From NCBI GenBank assembly GCA_964442135.1, contig CAYTYN010000017.1, positions 1 through 28,998 on the forward strand: a stretch of DNA of 28,998 bases, in the 5' to 3' direction. Each line of letters starts with the position of its first letter. Positions within the stretch are counted from its first letter, which is position 1. Both the position numbers and the translations under genes were made by a program. This document shows, in pieces, positions 6,583-14,562 of this stretch. Under the pieces are notes generated by a model, which had not been told where the DNA came from, did no database searches, and worked only from the letters and a program-made list of their open reading frames with translations. This DNA comes from Avanaerovorax sp964442135. Lineage in GTDB: Bacteria > Bacillota > Clostridia > Peptostreptococcales > Anaerovoracaceae.

Positions 6583-7358
6583 CAATTCCTCGCTCCTTTC
6601 CTGTTCTGTATCACATTGGATATGATAAGAACTGCCAAAACTATAACGAAAATAACTGTGGACAGGGCGAACAGGGTCGGCCTGATCCCAACCTTTACCT
6701 GACTGTATATGAGAGTGGATATGGTGTTGATACCCGCTCCCCTGGTAAAGTGAGTTATGACAAAATCGTCAACGGACATGGTGAACGCCAGAAGGAATCC
6801 CGACATTATGCCCGGCATCAAATCGGGCAATATGACCCTTCTGAACGCGTATGCAGGGCTGGCGCCCAGGTCAAGAGCCGCCTCGTACATGTTCGGGGAA
6901 AGCTGCTTAATCTTAGGCATCACCGAAAGTATCACATAAGGTATGCAAAAGGTTATGTGAGAGATGAGCACCGTTCCCCAGCTCAGTGATATGCCGAATA
7001 CTAAAAAGGTCATCATAAGGGATATTCCCGTCACTATGTCAGCGTTTAAAAGGGGTATGCTGTTAAACGCCATGATAATGTTCCGGCTCCTGCTCTTCAT
7101 CCTCGTAATGCCGAGACAGGCCAGAAGTCCTATAACCGTCGCTATGGCGGAGGCGCATATGGCGATGGTGAACGTGTTCCTCACAGCGTCCATGATCATC
7201 CTGTTGGAAAACATTTCCTCATACCATCTCAGGGAAAAGCCGGTCCATATGGACATGGACTTGCTCTCATTAAAGGAAAACACCATCAGCACCACTATGG
7301 GCAGATACAGGAAAACCAGTATTATGAAAATGTAAAGACCCTTTACCGCTTTTTTCAT
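6582..7358 (-). CDS. potC: Spermidine/putrescine ABC transporter permease PotC
   Basis: This 258-aa membrane protein has about six hydrophobic helices, beginning LYIFIILVFLYLPIVVLMVF. The EAA loop that docks on the ATPase is seen as EAALDLGASPAYAFRRVILP, in the C-terminal half. The sequence SFNESKSMSIWTGFSLRWY after the first helix is typical of PotC rather than PotB. It forms the translocation pore with PotB in the cytoplasmic membrane. ATG 7358 overlaps the potB stop by 4 bp (ATGA), with gggagg upstream, so the two permeases are made in coupled amounts. No oddity seen. Confidence 0.92.
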   Translation of the reverse strand: MKKAVKGLYIFIILVFLYLPIVVLMVFSFNESKSMSIWTGFSLRWYEEMFSNRMIMDAVRNTFTIAICASAIATVIGLLACLGITRMKSRSRNIIMAFNSIPLLNADIVTGISLMMTFLVFGISLSWGTVLISHITFCIPYVILSVMPKIKQLSPNMYEAALDLGASPAYAFRRVILPDLMPGIMSGFLLAFTMSVDDFVITHFTRGAGINTISTLIYSQVKVGIRPTLFALSTVIFVIVLAVLIISNVIQNRKGARN

Positions 7359-8167
7359 ACGAAGCTCGCCTCCCTGTTCTTATCCAGCTTGGACAGAAGC
7401 GCCATACTCAGCACGATGAAAACCATCATGACCAGAGAAAGGCCGGAGCCTAGGTGCCAGTTAGAGCTGGTGGTAAATTCCTGCTCGATTATATTTCCTA
7501 TCAGATTCGTCTTTCCTCCGCCCAGTATGTTGGAAATGACGAAGGTGGTAAGAGCCGGTACGAATACCATGGTTATACCGCTGGCGATTCCCGGTACGGA
7601 AAGGGGCAGTATTATGCTCCCCAGCACTCTCGCCTTGGTGGCTCCCAGATCGTAGGCCGCCTCTATGAGGCTGTCGTCTATTTTCATCACAGTGTTATAT
7701 ATAGGCAGCACCATGAAGGGCAGAAAATCGTATACCATGCCCAAAACTATGGCCGCCGGCGTATTTATAATGTCAAGGGTGGGAAGTCCCATACCGCTCA
7801 AAAGGTTGTTTATCAGTCCTCCCCTCTCCAGTATGACCTGCCATGCCATGGTTCTGAGGAGGAAATTCATCCACATGGGGAGGACAAAGATGAATATCAT
7901 AAAGCCCTTCGTCCCCAGTCGGCTGTTTCTCAGTATCAAGGCTAAAGGGAATGACAGGATAAAGCATATGGCTGTGCTTATGAGAGCCAGTCCTAAGGCA
8001 AGCCACAAAGCCTGAGCGTGCTCCGCCCCCATTATGGCTGTCACGTTATCTACGGTAAAGGCGCCGGATCTGTCCGTAAAGCCGTAATAGGCGATCATCA
8101 GAAGAGGAATCACCGTTCCTGCCACTATCCATACTATAAACGGCGTGGCGAAAATTCTTCTAGACAT
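7355..8167 (-). CDS. potB: Spermidine/putrescine ABC transporter permease PotB
   Basis: The protein (270 aa from the chosen start) opens MSRRIFATPFIVWIVAGTV and shows about six membrane helices. The EAA motif reads EAAYDLGATKARVLGSIILP. The internal FILSFPLALIL and FIFVLPMWMNFLLRTMAW segments are typical of PotB. An ATG seven codons upstream (8188) is possible, but aggagg lies correctly placed for ATG 8167, and that start overlaps the potA stop by only 8 bp. With PotC it forms the pore of the importer. Confidence 0.91.
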   Translation of the reverse strand: MSRRIFATPFIVWIVAGTVIPLLMIAYYGFTDRSGAFTVDNVTAIMGAEHAQALWLALGLALISTAICFILSFPLALILRNSRLGTKGFMIFIFVLPMWMNFLLRTMAWQVILERGGLINNLLSGMGLPTLDIINTPAAIVLGMVYDFLPFMVLPIYNTVMKIDDSLIEAAYDLGATKARVLGSIILPLSVPGIASGITMVFVPALTTFVISNILGGGKTNLIGNIIEQEFTTSSNWHLGSGLSLVMMVFIVLSMALLSKLDKNREASFV

Positions 8168-9233
8168 CTGTGTCAATGGCCTCCTCATCTTTTCTTTGAG
8201 GCTTATGCATTATCTGAATGTTTTCCGGCGTCACGGAAAGACTGACGTCGGTTCCCACAGGATAGCTGGTAGTGTTCTGAGCCAGCCACGTAAATCCGCC
8301 CGCCTCGATCTCCATCTCGTAGTGAACTCCTATGAACACGTTGTGGCTCACTGTTCCGTCTAACTGTCCCTGTCCCGGCTTTCCGATGATAAGATCCTCC
8401 GGTCTGATGACTACGTCCACAGGATTATCGCGTCCGAAGCCTGTATCTATACACGGGAATACGGTGTCGCAGATTTTGACCACCTTATCCTCCACCATTA
8501 TGGCGTCGATTATATTGCTGTCGCCGATAAAGTCCGCTACAAAGGCGTTCTCAGGCTCATTATATATCTGCTCCGGAGTACCCATCTGCTGGATTATGCC
8601 GTTGTTCATCACCACCACCTTATCGCTCATGGTCAGGGCTTCCTCCTGATCGTGGGTAACATATATGAAGGTTATTCCCAGCTCGTTTTTCAATCTGATC
8701 AGCTCATATTCCATGTCCTGTCTCAGCTTTAAATCCAGGGCGCCCAATGGTTCATCCAGCAAAAGCACCTTAGGCTCATTTACTATGGCTCTTGCCATGG
8801 CGATTCGCTGCTGCTGCCCCCCTGAAAGCTGATTTATCTTTCTTTTCTCGAATCCCTTCAGGTTTACCAGATTAAGGACGTATTCCACCTTATCCTTTAC
8901 GTATTGGTCACTCTTCCCGCTTATCTTAAGTCCGAAGGCTATGTTCTGCTCCACGTTCATGTGAGGAAAGAGAGCATACTTCTGGAAGACCGTGTTTATA
9001 TGTCTCCGGTTCGGCGGCACGTCTGTAATATCCCTTCCCTCAAAGAAGACGCTGCCCTTATCGGGGATCTCGAAGCCTCCCACTATCCTCAAGGTCGTAG
9101 TCTTACCGCACCCTGAAGGTCCCAGAAGGGTTATAAACTCGTTTTCGTTGACCGTAAGATTGAAGTCCTCCAGGACCACCGTGTCCTCGAAGGATTTATA
9201 TATATTTCTAAGCTCTATAAGGGACGCTGCCAT
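8160..9233 (-). CDS. potA: Spermidine/putrescine ABC transporter ATPase PotA
   Basis: ABC ATPase with Walker A GPSGCGKTT, Q-loop NTVFQKYALFPH, signature LSGGQQQR, Walker B VLLLDEP, D-loop LGALDLKLR and switch histidine in YVTHDQEEALTMSD. After about residue 235 comes the TOBE-type regulatory domain of PotA/MalK-class ATPases (VVIRPEDLIIG). ATP hydrolysis drives polyamine import through PotBC. A GTG three codons upstream (9242) sits too close to the aggaaggag ribosome site, whereas ATG 9233 is spaced correctly, giving 357 aa. It follows the regulator gene by 17 bp, so regulator and transporter share the promoter at 9869-9896. Confidence 0.94.
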   Translation of the reverse strand: MAASLIELRNIYKSFEDTVVLEDFNLTVNENEFITLLGPSGCGKTTTLRIVGGFEIPDKGSVFFEGRDITDVPPNRRHINTVFQKYALFPHMNVEQNIAFGLKISGKSDQYVKDKVEYVLNLVNLKGFEKRKINQLSGGQQQRIAMARAIVNEPKVLLLDEPLGALDLKLRQDMEYELIRLKNELGITFIYVTHDQEEALTMSDKVVVMNNGIIQQMGTPEQIYNEPENAFVADFIGDSNIIDAIMVEDKVVKICDTVFPCIDTGFGRDNPVDVVIRPEDLIIGKPGQGQLDGTVSHNVFIGVHYEMEIEAGGFTWLAQNTTSYPVGTDVSLSVTPENIQIMHKPQRKDEEAIDTDV

Positions 9234-9250
9234 TTGCCCCACTCTCCTTC

Positions 9251-9790
9251 CTAAAAGCTCGGCGGCGTGCTGACCCAGATTATCTCAGCGCCCTTCTCCG
9301 ATGAAATATAGTGCTGCTTGCCTGACTGGTAGTAAAATGATTCTCCGGCCTTAGCGGCGTAAATCTTTTTCCCTATGTGAAGGGATATTTCCCCCTTGAG
9401 TACGAAGCCGAACTCCTCGCCTTCGTGAGGGGTGTCCGGATAGGTGGAGCCGCCCTTTTCCAGAGTCAGCCTTATAGGCTCCATCATGTTCTTTTGGGCG
9501 TTAGGTATTATCCACTCTATCTTATTCTTAAGCTCGGCGTCCTCCTTTTCGAAGTAATCCTCTTCGCCGAACACAAGCTGCTCATCTCTTCCGTCAGCAA
9601 AAAATTCCGATATGGTGACTCCAAGGCACTGCAAGATATCCTCCAGCGTAGAAATCGACGGAGAAGTGAGATCTCTTTCCACCTGGGAGATAAACCCTTT
9701 GGAAAGCTCAGTCCTGTCCGCCAGCTCTTCCTGTGTAAGCCCGTTGGCCACTCTTAAATCCTTAATCCTGCTCCCTATGTCAATGCTCAT
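9251..9790 (-). CDS. XRE-family regulator with C-terminal cupin, first gene of the pot operon
   Basis: Residues about 6-62 are an XRE helix-turn-helix (IKDLRVANGLTQEELADRTE, then LSKGFISQVERD). Residues about 105-175 are a cupin 2 small-molecule sensor (THE PHEGEEFGFVLKGEISLHIG segment, then GESFYYQSGKQH). This two-domain layout matches PuuR-type regulators. Position directly before potABCD suggests it senses a polyamine or a related metabolite and controls uptake. It has a strong promoter and phased operator-like half-sites at its 5' side, so autoregulation is likely. Ribosome site aaaggatggga precedes ATG 9790. It is 179 aa, the normal family length. Ligand and sign of control are inferred. 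Confidence 0.91.
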   Translation of the reverse strand: MSIDIGSRIKDLRVANGLTQEELADRTELSKGFISQVERDLTSPSISTLEDILQCLGVTISEFFADGRDEQLVFGEEDYFEKEDAELKNKIEWIIPNAQKNMMEPIRLTLEKGGSTYPDTPHEGEEFGFVLKGEISLHIGKKIYAAKAGESFYYQSGKQHYISSEKGAEIIWVSTPPSF

Positions 9791-9827
9791 TCTCCCATCC
9801 TTTCTTCGTCTGAGTATGACATATAAT

Positions 9828-9855
9828 CTAAACTATCGGTTTAGTATTTCTAAAC
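9828..9855. promoter_or_regulatory. Phased operator for the XRE-cupin regulator (proximal)
   Basis: Alternating half-sites CTAAAC (9828-9833), GTTTAG (9839-9844), CTAAAC (9850-9855) are each 11 bp apart, one helical turn. They lie just downstream of the -10, where a bound dimer pair would block initiation. Confidence 0.7.
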
Positions 9856-9868
9856 CGGTACGAGAACA

Positions 9869-9896
9869 ATTATATATGGTTTTGCGGGAAAGTCAA
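9869..9896 (-). promoter_or_regulatory. Promoter of the XRE-cupin / potABCD operon
   Basis: On the minus strand TTGACT (9891-9896), a 16-bp spacer and TATAAT (9869-9874). Predicted start near 9862, immediately before the phased operator. Confidence 0.78.
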
Positions 9897-9910
9897 CAGG
9901 TAAGTAACAC

Positions 9911-9942
9911 TAATACTAAATTTTTTTGATAGAAATACTAAA
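9911..9942. promoter_or_regulatory. Distal operator-like copy, inverted
   Basis: TAGAAATACTAAA (9930-9942) is the exact inverse of TTTAGTATTTCTA at 9840-9852, and TAATACTAAA (9911-9920) is a partial third copy. The two 13-bp copies flank the promoter, with centres about 90 bp apart. The distal copy also forms the tail of the next operon's terminator. Confidence 0.6.
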
Positions 9943-9966
9943 GCGCGGGAGCCTTAGCTCCCGCGC
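9943..9966 (-). terminator. Terminator of the amino acid ABC operon
   Basis: The GC-rich stem gcgcgggagc (9943-9952) with gctcccgcgc (9957-9966) and a 4-nt loop lies just after the ATPase stop. It is followed on the minus strand by TTTAGTATTTCT, a mixed U-rich tail. Confidence 0.82.
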
Positions 9967-9983
9967 CTCGTTTAATCTGTATC

Positions 9984-10703
9984 CTATCTCAAAAAGCTGT
10001 TTACGAAAACCCTCGTCCTCTCCTGCGTCGGATTCTCGAATATCTGTTCAGGGGTTCCTTCTTCTATGCACCGGCCGTCGATCATGAACATGACCTTGTC
10101 GGAAACCTCTCTGGCAAACCCCATCTCATGGGTTACTATGATCATGGTCATTCCCTTTTGAGCCAAATCCTTTATTACCTCCAGAACCTCTCCCACCATC
10201 TCCGGATCCAAGGCAGAGGTAGGCTCGTCGAACAGGATTGCTCCCGGCTCCATGGCAAGAGCGCGGCCTATGGCTACTCTCTGTTTCTGTCCGCCGGAAA
10301 GCTTTCCGGGGTAGACGTTCGCCTTGTCCGAAAGACCGACCATCTCCAGAATCTCATGGCCTTTCCTTAATGCTTCTTCCTTGGAGAGACCTTTAACGTG
10401 GATAGGCGCCGATGTGATATTGTTGATGACGGTCATGTGGTTGAACAGGTTAAAGTTCTGAAATACCATTGCCGTCTTCTGGCGTACCTTCCTGACGTTT
10501 CCCTCCGTCACCGGCTCTCCGTCGACTAAGATCTCACCGCCGTCAGGTATCTCCAGCCTGTTAATGCAGCGCAGTACCGTGCTCTTTCCGGAGCCGGAGG
10601 AGCCGATTATGCTGAGCACCTGACCATCCTCTACCTTGAGGCTGACGTTATCTACGGCGTGAAGCTGACCGAAATTCTTAACCAGATTCCTTACTTCTAT
10701 CAT
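9984..10703 (-). CDS. Polar amino acid ABC transporter ATPase (GlnQ-like)
   Basis: ABC ATPase of the polar amino acid uptake class: Walker A GSSGSGKST, Q-loop MVFQNFNLFNHMT, signature LSGGQKQR, Walker B AILFDEPTSALDPE, switch His in IIVTHEMGFAREVSD. The FNLFNHMT and HEMGFAREV stretches are typical of GlnQ/HisP. The start ATG 10703 has gggaggg correctly placed; the ATG five codons upstream lies inside the permease gene. The permease stop TGA overlaps this ATG (ATGA), so the two are coupled. It energises the permease encoded just before it. Length (239 aa) is normal. The substrate cannot be assigned beyond polar or charged amino acids. Confidence 0.93.
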   Translation of the reverse strand: MIEVRNLVKNFGQLHAVDNVSLKVEDGQVLSIIGSSGSGKSTVLRCINRLEIPDGGEILVDGEPVTEGNVRKVRQKTAMVFQNFNLFNHMTVINNITSAPIHVKGLSKEEALRKGHEILEMVGLSDKANVYPGKLSGGQKQRVAIGRALAMEPGAILFDEPTSALDPEMVGEVLEVIKDLAQKGMTMIIVTHEMGFAREVSDKVMFMIDGRCIEEGTPEQIFENPTQERTRVFVNSFLR

Positions 10704-11374
10704 ATGGCGCCCTCCCATGAAAGCCTCTTCTCCACATAGGCTACCACCTTAGAAAGAGGAATGGTGAAACAAAGATACACTATAGCCGCGCCGATGTAAG
10801 CGGCAAAGGTCTCGAATGTGGCAGCGTTCCACAGCTGAGCGCTCCTTAAAATCTCCACGACGGCAACGAAAGAGAGCACAGCCGTCTCCTTGATAAGGGT
10901 CACGAATTCGTTGCCAAAGGCCGGTATGGCCACCTTAAACGCTTGGGGCAGGACTACCAGCTTCTTTACCTGCCGGGCTGTCATGCCCAGAGACTCCGCC
11001 GCCTCTATCTGACCGCTGTCCACCGACTGAATACCGCCTCTTATGACCTCTGCCATATAAGCGGCGCTGTTCAGTCCGCACACGATTATGGCGGGAACCA
11101 CCATGTAATTTCTCCAGCTGAAATTTATGCCGTGCTGATGAAGAAATACGGGAAGTCCGTAGGCCATGATGAGAGCCTGCACCACGAGGGGCGTCCCTCT
11201 TATTATCTCTATGTATATCTTCGCTATGATCACTAAAAGCTTGTTAGTCGACGTCCTCATGAGGGCTAACACGAGTCCGAACACTATTCCTATGACCAGC
11301 GCGCAAAGGCAGACGCCCAATGTCATGGGCGCCCCTCTGAATGCGACTCTTATTCCTTCTAAATAATTCTGCAT
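10700..11374 (-). CDS. Polar amino acid ABC transporter permease
   Basis: A 224-aa membrane protein of the His/Glu/Gln/Arg permease family. It opens with the amphipathic MQNYLEGIRVAFRGAPMTL typical of this class, then about five helices. The conserved IEIIRGTPLVVQ segment and the EAA loop (QIEAAESLGMTARQVKKLVV) are both clear. Only one permease gene is present, so it should act as a homodimer. The start ATG 11374 has ggaaagg a little upstream. It follows the binding-protein gene by 30 bp in the same direction. Confidence 0.93.
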   Translation of the reverse strand: MQNYLEGIRVAFRGAPMTLGVCLCALVIGIVFGLVLALMRTSTNKLLVIIAKIYIEIIRGTPLVVQALIMAYGLPVFLHQHGINFSWRNYMVVPAIIVCGLNSAAYMAEVIRGGIQSVDSGQIEAAESLGMTARQVKKLVVLPQAFKVAIPAFGNEFVTLIKETAVLSFVAVVEILRSAQLWNAATFETFAAYIGAAIVYLCFTIPLSKVVAYVEKRLSWEGAI

Positions 11375-11404
11375 CCCCGATTACCTTTCCGTTTACATTT
11401 ACCT

Positions 11405-12181
11405 CTATTCGAACCACTTAGCTATAAGCTCATCGTAGGTTCCGTCCTCGATGACCTTTTGCAGTCCGTCGTTGATCATGGCAAGGAGCTCTTCATTGCC
11501 CTTCTGAACTGCGAATCCATAGGACTCCGCTCCTTCAGGCTCGCCTACGATCTTGCTGACGCCTTCCTGCTTCGCGATGTAGGCTTCCGCTACCGGCTTA
11601 TCGATGATAACTGCGTCCACATCCCCGTTCTGAAGCTGGAGCATACATGTGTCATACCCGTTATTTATAACCACTTCGCCTATCTGGCCTGCCTCTTCCA
11701 GCTCGTAAGCCTTATCCGCTCCCGTAGTTCCGATCTGACTGGCTACTCTCATATCCGTCGTCAGGGAGTCGAATCCTGTGATAGTGTCGTTATCCGCGCT
11801 GACTACTAAGACGAGAGCGCTGTCGTAATATGTGTCTGAGAAATCTACCTTCTCCTGTCTTTCCGGATCTAGGGCATTCATTCCCGCGGCGATTATATCA
11901 GCGCTTCCGCTCTGTATGGCCGGAATCAGCGCATCGAACTCGAAGGCGACATACTCTACGGCGAATCCTTCCTTTTCTGCAATAGCGTTAAGGAGGTCCA
12001 TATCGAATCCTATGATATTTCCTTCCTCATCGGTAGTGTCAAAAGGCGGGAATGTAGGCTCTGTAGCTGCGATGTATGTGACAGTCTCCGATTCCTCTGA
12101 CGAATCGCTGCATCCTGCGAATGTCAGAGCCGTCAAAGCGATTACAAGAACCAAAGCGGCGATTTTCTCAAATTTCTTCAT
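11405..12181 (-). CDS. Amino acid ABC transporter substrate-binding lipoprotein
   Basis: Signal peptide 1-23 ends in the lipobox FAGC with Cys24. The mature part is a family 3 solute-binding protein: TEPTFPPFDTTDEEGNIIGF, the GFDMDLLNAIAEKEG helix, DALIPAIQSGSADIIAAGM and the late GFAVQKGNEELLAMIND are hallmarks. It captures an amino acid outside the membrane and hands it to the permease. Ribosome site aaggagaa precedes ATG 12181. As first gene of the operon it has a strong promoter (12266-12294), fitting its need for higher expression. The ligand is not assignable by eye; glutamine, arginine or cystine are all possible. Confidence 0.93.
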   Translation of the reverse strand: MKKFEKIAALVLVIALTALTFAGCSDSSEESETVTYIAATEPTFPPFDTTDEEGNIIGFDMDLLNAIAEKEGFAVEYVAFEFDALIPAIQSGSADIIAAGMNALDPERQEKVDFSDTYYDSALVLVVSADNDTITGFDSLTTDMRVASQIGTTGADKAYELEEAGQIGEVVINNGYDTCMLQLQNGDVDAVIIDKPVAEAYIAKQEGVSKIVGEPEGAESYGFAVQKGNEELLAMINDGLQKVIEDGTYDELIAKWFE

Positions 12182-12265
12182 TACCTGTTCTCCTTCTCTT
12201 AATTATTATATCCCGTGACCGAAATCCTTCTGTCCAACAGGACTTTATTTTCGACTACGCGACTA

Positions 12266-12294
12266 ATTATACTACTTGATGTATTTTTATGCAA
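12266..12294 (-). promoter_or_regulatory. Promoter of the amino acid ABC operon
   Basis: On the minus strand TTGCAT (12289-12294), a 17-bp spacer and TATAAT (12266-12271), leaving a leader of about 80 nt. No T-box or riboswitch fold is seen in the leader. Confidence 0.77.
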
Positions 12295-12380
12295 CACTTT
12301 TTTGATAAAAATTCGAGTTTATGTATATTTTTTTATGTTCCTCAGGAAAGGCTTCGGCTATGCCTTAAACGCACAGCAAA

Positions 12381-12413
12381 AAATCCCGCGTCGGCCAATG
12401 CCACGCGGGATTT
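12381..12413 (-). terminator. Terminator of groESL
   Basis: The 11-bp stem aaatcccgcgt (12381-12391) with acgcgggattt (12403-12413) has an extra ggc/gcc pairing in the loop. On the minus strand it ends in a run of six T. Confidence 0.87.
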
Positions 12414-12465
12414 CTCCTTGCTGTAAATTAAATAGGTTAAAATTGTCTGTTGTACGGAATCGTCA

Positions 12466-14094
12466 TTACATCATGCCGCCCATTCCGCCGCCTGCAGGAG
12501 CTGCTGCAACAGGATTCTCTTCCTTGATGTCAACGATACCTGCCTCTGTGGTCAGGAGCATAGCGGAAGCGGAAGCTGCATTCTGGATAGCGGATCTGGT
12601 AACCTTTACAGGATCTACGATGCCTGCTTCCAGCATGTCCACATATTCCTCAGTCGCTCCGTTGAATCCCCGGCCTGCCTTCTGGCTCTTAACCTCAGAT
12701 ACCACTACGCTGCCTTCGAATCCGGCGTTTTCAGCGATCTGTCTTACAGGCTCTTCGAGAACTCTTACGATTATCTTGGCTCCGGTCTTAGCGTCTCCCT
12801 CCAGAGTCTCAGCATATGCGGCTACTGCCGGAATAGCGTTGCAGAAAGCGACTCCGCCGCCTGCTACGATACCTTCCTCAACTGCTGCCTTAGTAGCGTT
12901 AAGAGCATCCTCTATTCTCAGCTTTCTCTCCTTCAGCTCAGTTTCGGTAGCGGCGCCTACCTTTATAACGGCTACGCCGCCTGACAGCTTAGCGAGCCTT
13001 TCAGCCAGCTTTTCCCTATCGAAATCGGAATCGGTCTCCTCCATCTGCTTCTTAATGGAGTTGATTCTGGCTTCTATGTCAGCCTTCTCTCCCGCACCGC
13101 CGACGATGACAGTGTTTTCCTTGTCAACTTTAACCGTAGACGCGCTTCCGAGAAGGTCAACAGTAGCTTCCTTAAGATCATAGCCAACCTCCTCGCTGAT
13201 TACAGTACCGCCGGTGAGGATGGCTATATCCTCCATCATGGCCTTTCTTCTGTCGCCGAATCCGGGAGCCTTAACGGCCACAACGTCCAGAACGCCTCTC
13301 AGCCTGTTCAGCACCAGAGTAGCGAGAGCTTCACCTTCGATGTCCTCAGCTACGATGAGGAGCTTTCTTCCCTGCTTGGCGATCTGCTCAAGAATAGGGA
13401 GGAGATCCTGAATATTGGTTATCTTCTTATCGGTGAGAAGGACCAGCGGGTTCTCCTGAACAGCTTCCATCTTATCTGTGTCAGTGGCCATATAAGCTGA
13501 CAGATATCCTCTGTCGAACTGCATGCCTTCTACCACGTCCAGCTCCGTTCCCATGGACTTGGATTCCTCTACCGTTATAACTCCGTCCTTGCCGACCTTC
13601 TCCATAGCCTCAGCGATCAGGTCGCCTATGGTTTCATCGCTTGCGGAAACTGCGGCTACCTGAGCGATGCTTTCCTTAGTCTCTACAGGATGAGCATTCT
13701 TTATTATCTCGTCTACGGCAACATCTACCGCACCCTGGATACCCTTCTTCAATACCATAGGGTTAGCGCCTGCTGCCAGATTCTTAAATCCTTCTCTGAT
13801 AATGGCCTGAGCCAGGATAGTAGCTGTAGTGGTGCCGTCTCCGGCAACGTCGTTGGTCTTGGTCGCTACTTCCTTTACAAGCTGAGCGCCCATGTTCTCA
13901 ACGCTGTCCTCCAGCTCGATCTCTCTGGCGATGGTAACGCCGTCGTTAGTGATGAGGGGAGAACCGTAAGCCTTATTTACCAGTACGTTTCTTCCCTTAG
14001 GTCCAAGAGTGATCTTAACAGTATCCGCTAATTTATCAACACCTGCCTGAAGCTTTCTTCTGGCGTCTTCTCCGTAAAAAATATCCTTTGCCAT
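12466..14094 (-). CDS. groEL: Chaperonin GroEL (Hsp60)
   Basis: Full-length 542-aa group I chaperonin. MAKDIFYGEDARRKLQAGVD at the start, TLGPKGRNVLV and the nucleotide loop GDGTTTATILAQ (catalytic Asp of the DGTTT motif) are intact. The GGVAVIKVGAATE and EEGIVAGGGVAF segments of the intermediate and equatorial domains are also present. The C-terminal tail is GGGMGGMM, shorter than that of E. coli but normal in Firmicutes. It refolds client proteins in the cytoplasm with GroES. ggaggc precedes ATG 14094. It is 31 bp after groES, under the shared CIRCE promoter. Confidence 0.98.
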   Translation of the reverse strand: MAKDIFYGEDARRKLQAGVDKLADTVKITLGPKGRNVLVNKAYGSPLITNDGVTIAREIELEDSVENMGAQLVKEVATKTNDVAGDGTTTATILAQAIIREGFKNLAAGANPMVLKKGIQGAVDVAVDEIIKNAHPVETKESIAQVAAVSASDETIGDLIAEAMEKVGKDGVITVEESKSMGTELDVVEGMQFDRGYLSAYMATDTDKMEAVQENPLVLLTDKKITNIQDLLPILEQIAKQGRKLLIVAEDIEGEALATLVLNRLRGVLDVVAVKAPGFGDRRKAMMEDIAILTGGTVISEEVGYDLKEATVDLLGSASTVKVDKENTVIVGGAGEKADIEARINSIKKQMEETDSDFDREKLAERLAKLSGGVAVIKVGAATETELKERKLRIEDALNATKAAVEEGIVAGGGVAFCNAIPAVAAYAETLEGDAKTGAKIIVRVLEEPVRQIAENAGFEGSVVVSEVKSQKAGRGFNGATEEYVDMLEAGIVDPVKVTRSAIQNAASASAMLLTTEAGIVDIKEENPVAAAPAGGGMGGMM

Positions 14095-14125
14095 TTCTAT
14101 CTGCCTCCTAACTTATCTATGTGAA

Positions 14126-14404
14126 CTACTCTACTGTTGCCAGGATATCGGACTGGCTCATGATGGTGTATTCTTCGCCTTCGTATTTAACCTCGGTTCC
14201 CGCGTACTTGGAGAATATAACCTTTTCTCCTACCTTCACTTCCATCGGTTCGTCCTTAGACCCCGGACCTACGGCAACCACCTCCGCCATCTGCGGCTTT
14301 TCTTTAGCGGAGCTGGTAAGGATAATACCGCCCTGGGTTTTCTCTTCTGCTTCTACCTTCTTGATAACGACTCTGGTTCCAAGGGGTTTGATTCCAAAAC
14401 TCAT
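14126..14404 (-). CDS. groES: Co-chaperonin GroES
   Basis: The 92-aa protein MSFGIKPLGTRVVIKKVEAE has the mobile loop EEKTQGGIILTSSAKEKPQ, which docks on GroEL, and the VGPGSKDEPMEVKVGEKVIF roof region. The ORF can be extended to a TTG at 14419, but gggaggt is placed for ATG 14404, which gives the standard start. It caps the GroEL cavity as a heptamer. First gene of the groESL operon; HrcA control is inferred from the CIRCE element 48 bp upstream. Confidence 0.97.
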   Translation of the reverse strand: MSFGIKPLGTRVVIKKVEAEEKTQGGIILTSSAKEKPQMAEVVAVGPGSKDEPMEVKVGEKVIFSKYAGTEVKYEGEEYTIMSQSDILATVE

Positions 14405-14451
14405 TTTACTACCTCCCAATTTATATTATTATTCATCGTTGACATTTTCTG

Positions 14452-14478
14452 TTAGCACTCATTCACTACGAGTGCTGA
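14452..14478. promoter_or_regulatory. CIRCE operator (HrcA binding site)
   Basis: TTAGCACTC (14452-14460), 9-bp spacer, GAGTGCTGA (14470-14478): the CIRCE consensus with one substitution in the last arm. It lies just downstream of the -10, where HrcA blocks transcription until heat stress. Confidence 0.95.
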
Positions 14479-14498
14479 CTACAATCCTTATTGTAGTC
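14477..14498. promoter_or_regulatory. Second palindrome over the groESL -10 box
   Basis: gactacaat (14477-14485) and attgtagtc (14490-14498) form a perfect 9-bp inverted repeat with a 4-bp spacer. It covers the -10 element and abuts CIRCE. It does not match the CtsR heptamer repeat. Confidence 0.6.
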
Positions 14499-14518
14499 TC
14501 AGATCGTAACAATGTCAA
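14490..14518 (-). promoter_or_regulatory. Promoter of groESL
   Basis: On the minus strand a consensus TTGACA (14513-14518), a 17-bp spacer and TACAAT (14490-14495). It is followed at once by CIRCE. Confidence 0.9.
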
Positions 14519-14562
14519 GAGGTGAGTGTAAAAATTAGGTGTTTTTTTCAAGATTCCCGCCT

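Noticed and set aside
12285..12350. Possible CodY box upstream of the amino acid ABC operon (aattttTATCaaaaa)
   Set aside because: It has about five mismatches to the 15-bp CodY consensus in an AT-rich stretch, which is not better than chance.
12215..13183. Plus-strand ORF of 322 codons
   Set aside because: It is the antisense shadow of groEL and its terminator/promoter region; the Ser/Ala/Thr-rich product is typical of such shadows.
14522..14562. Possible terminator after yigZ
   Set aside because: Only a 3-4 bp stem can be formed before the T run, too weak to call.
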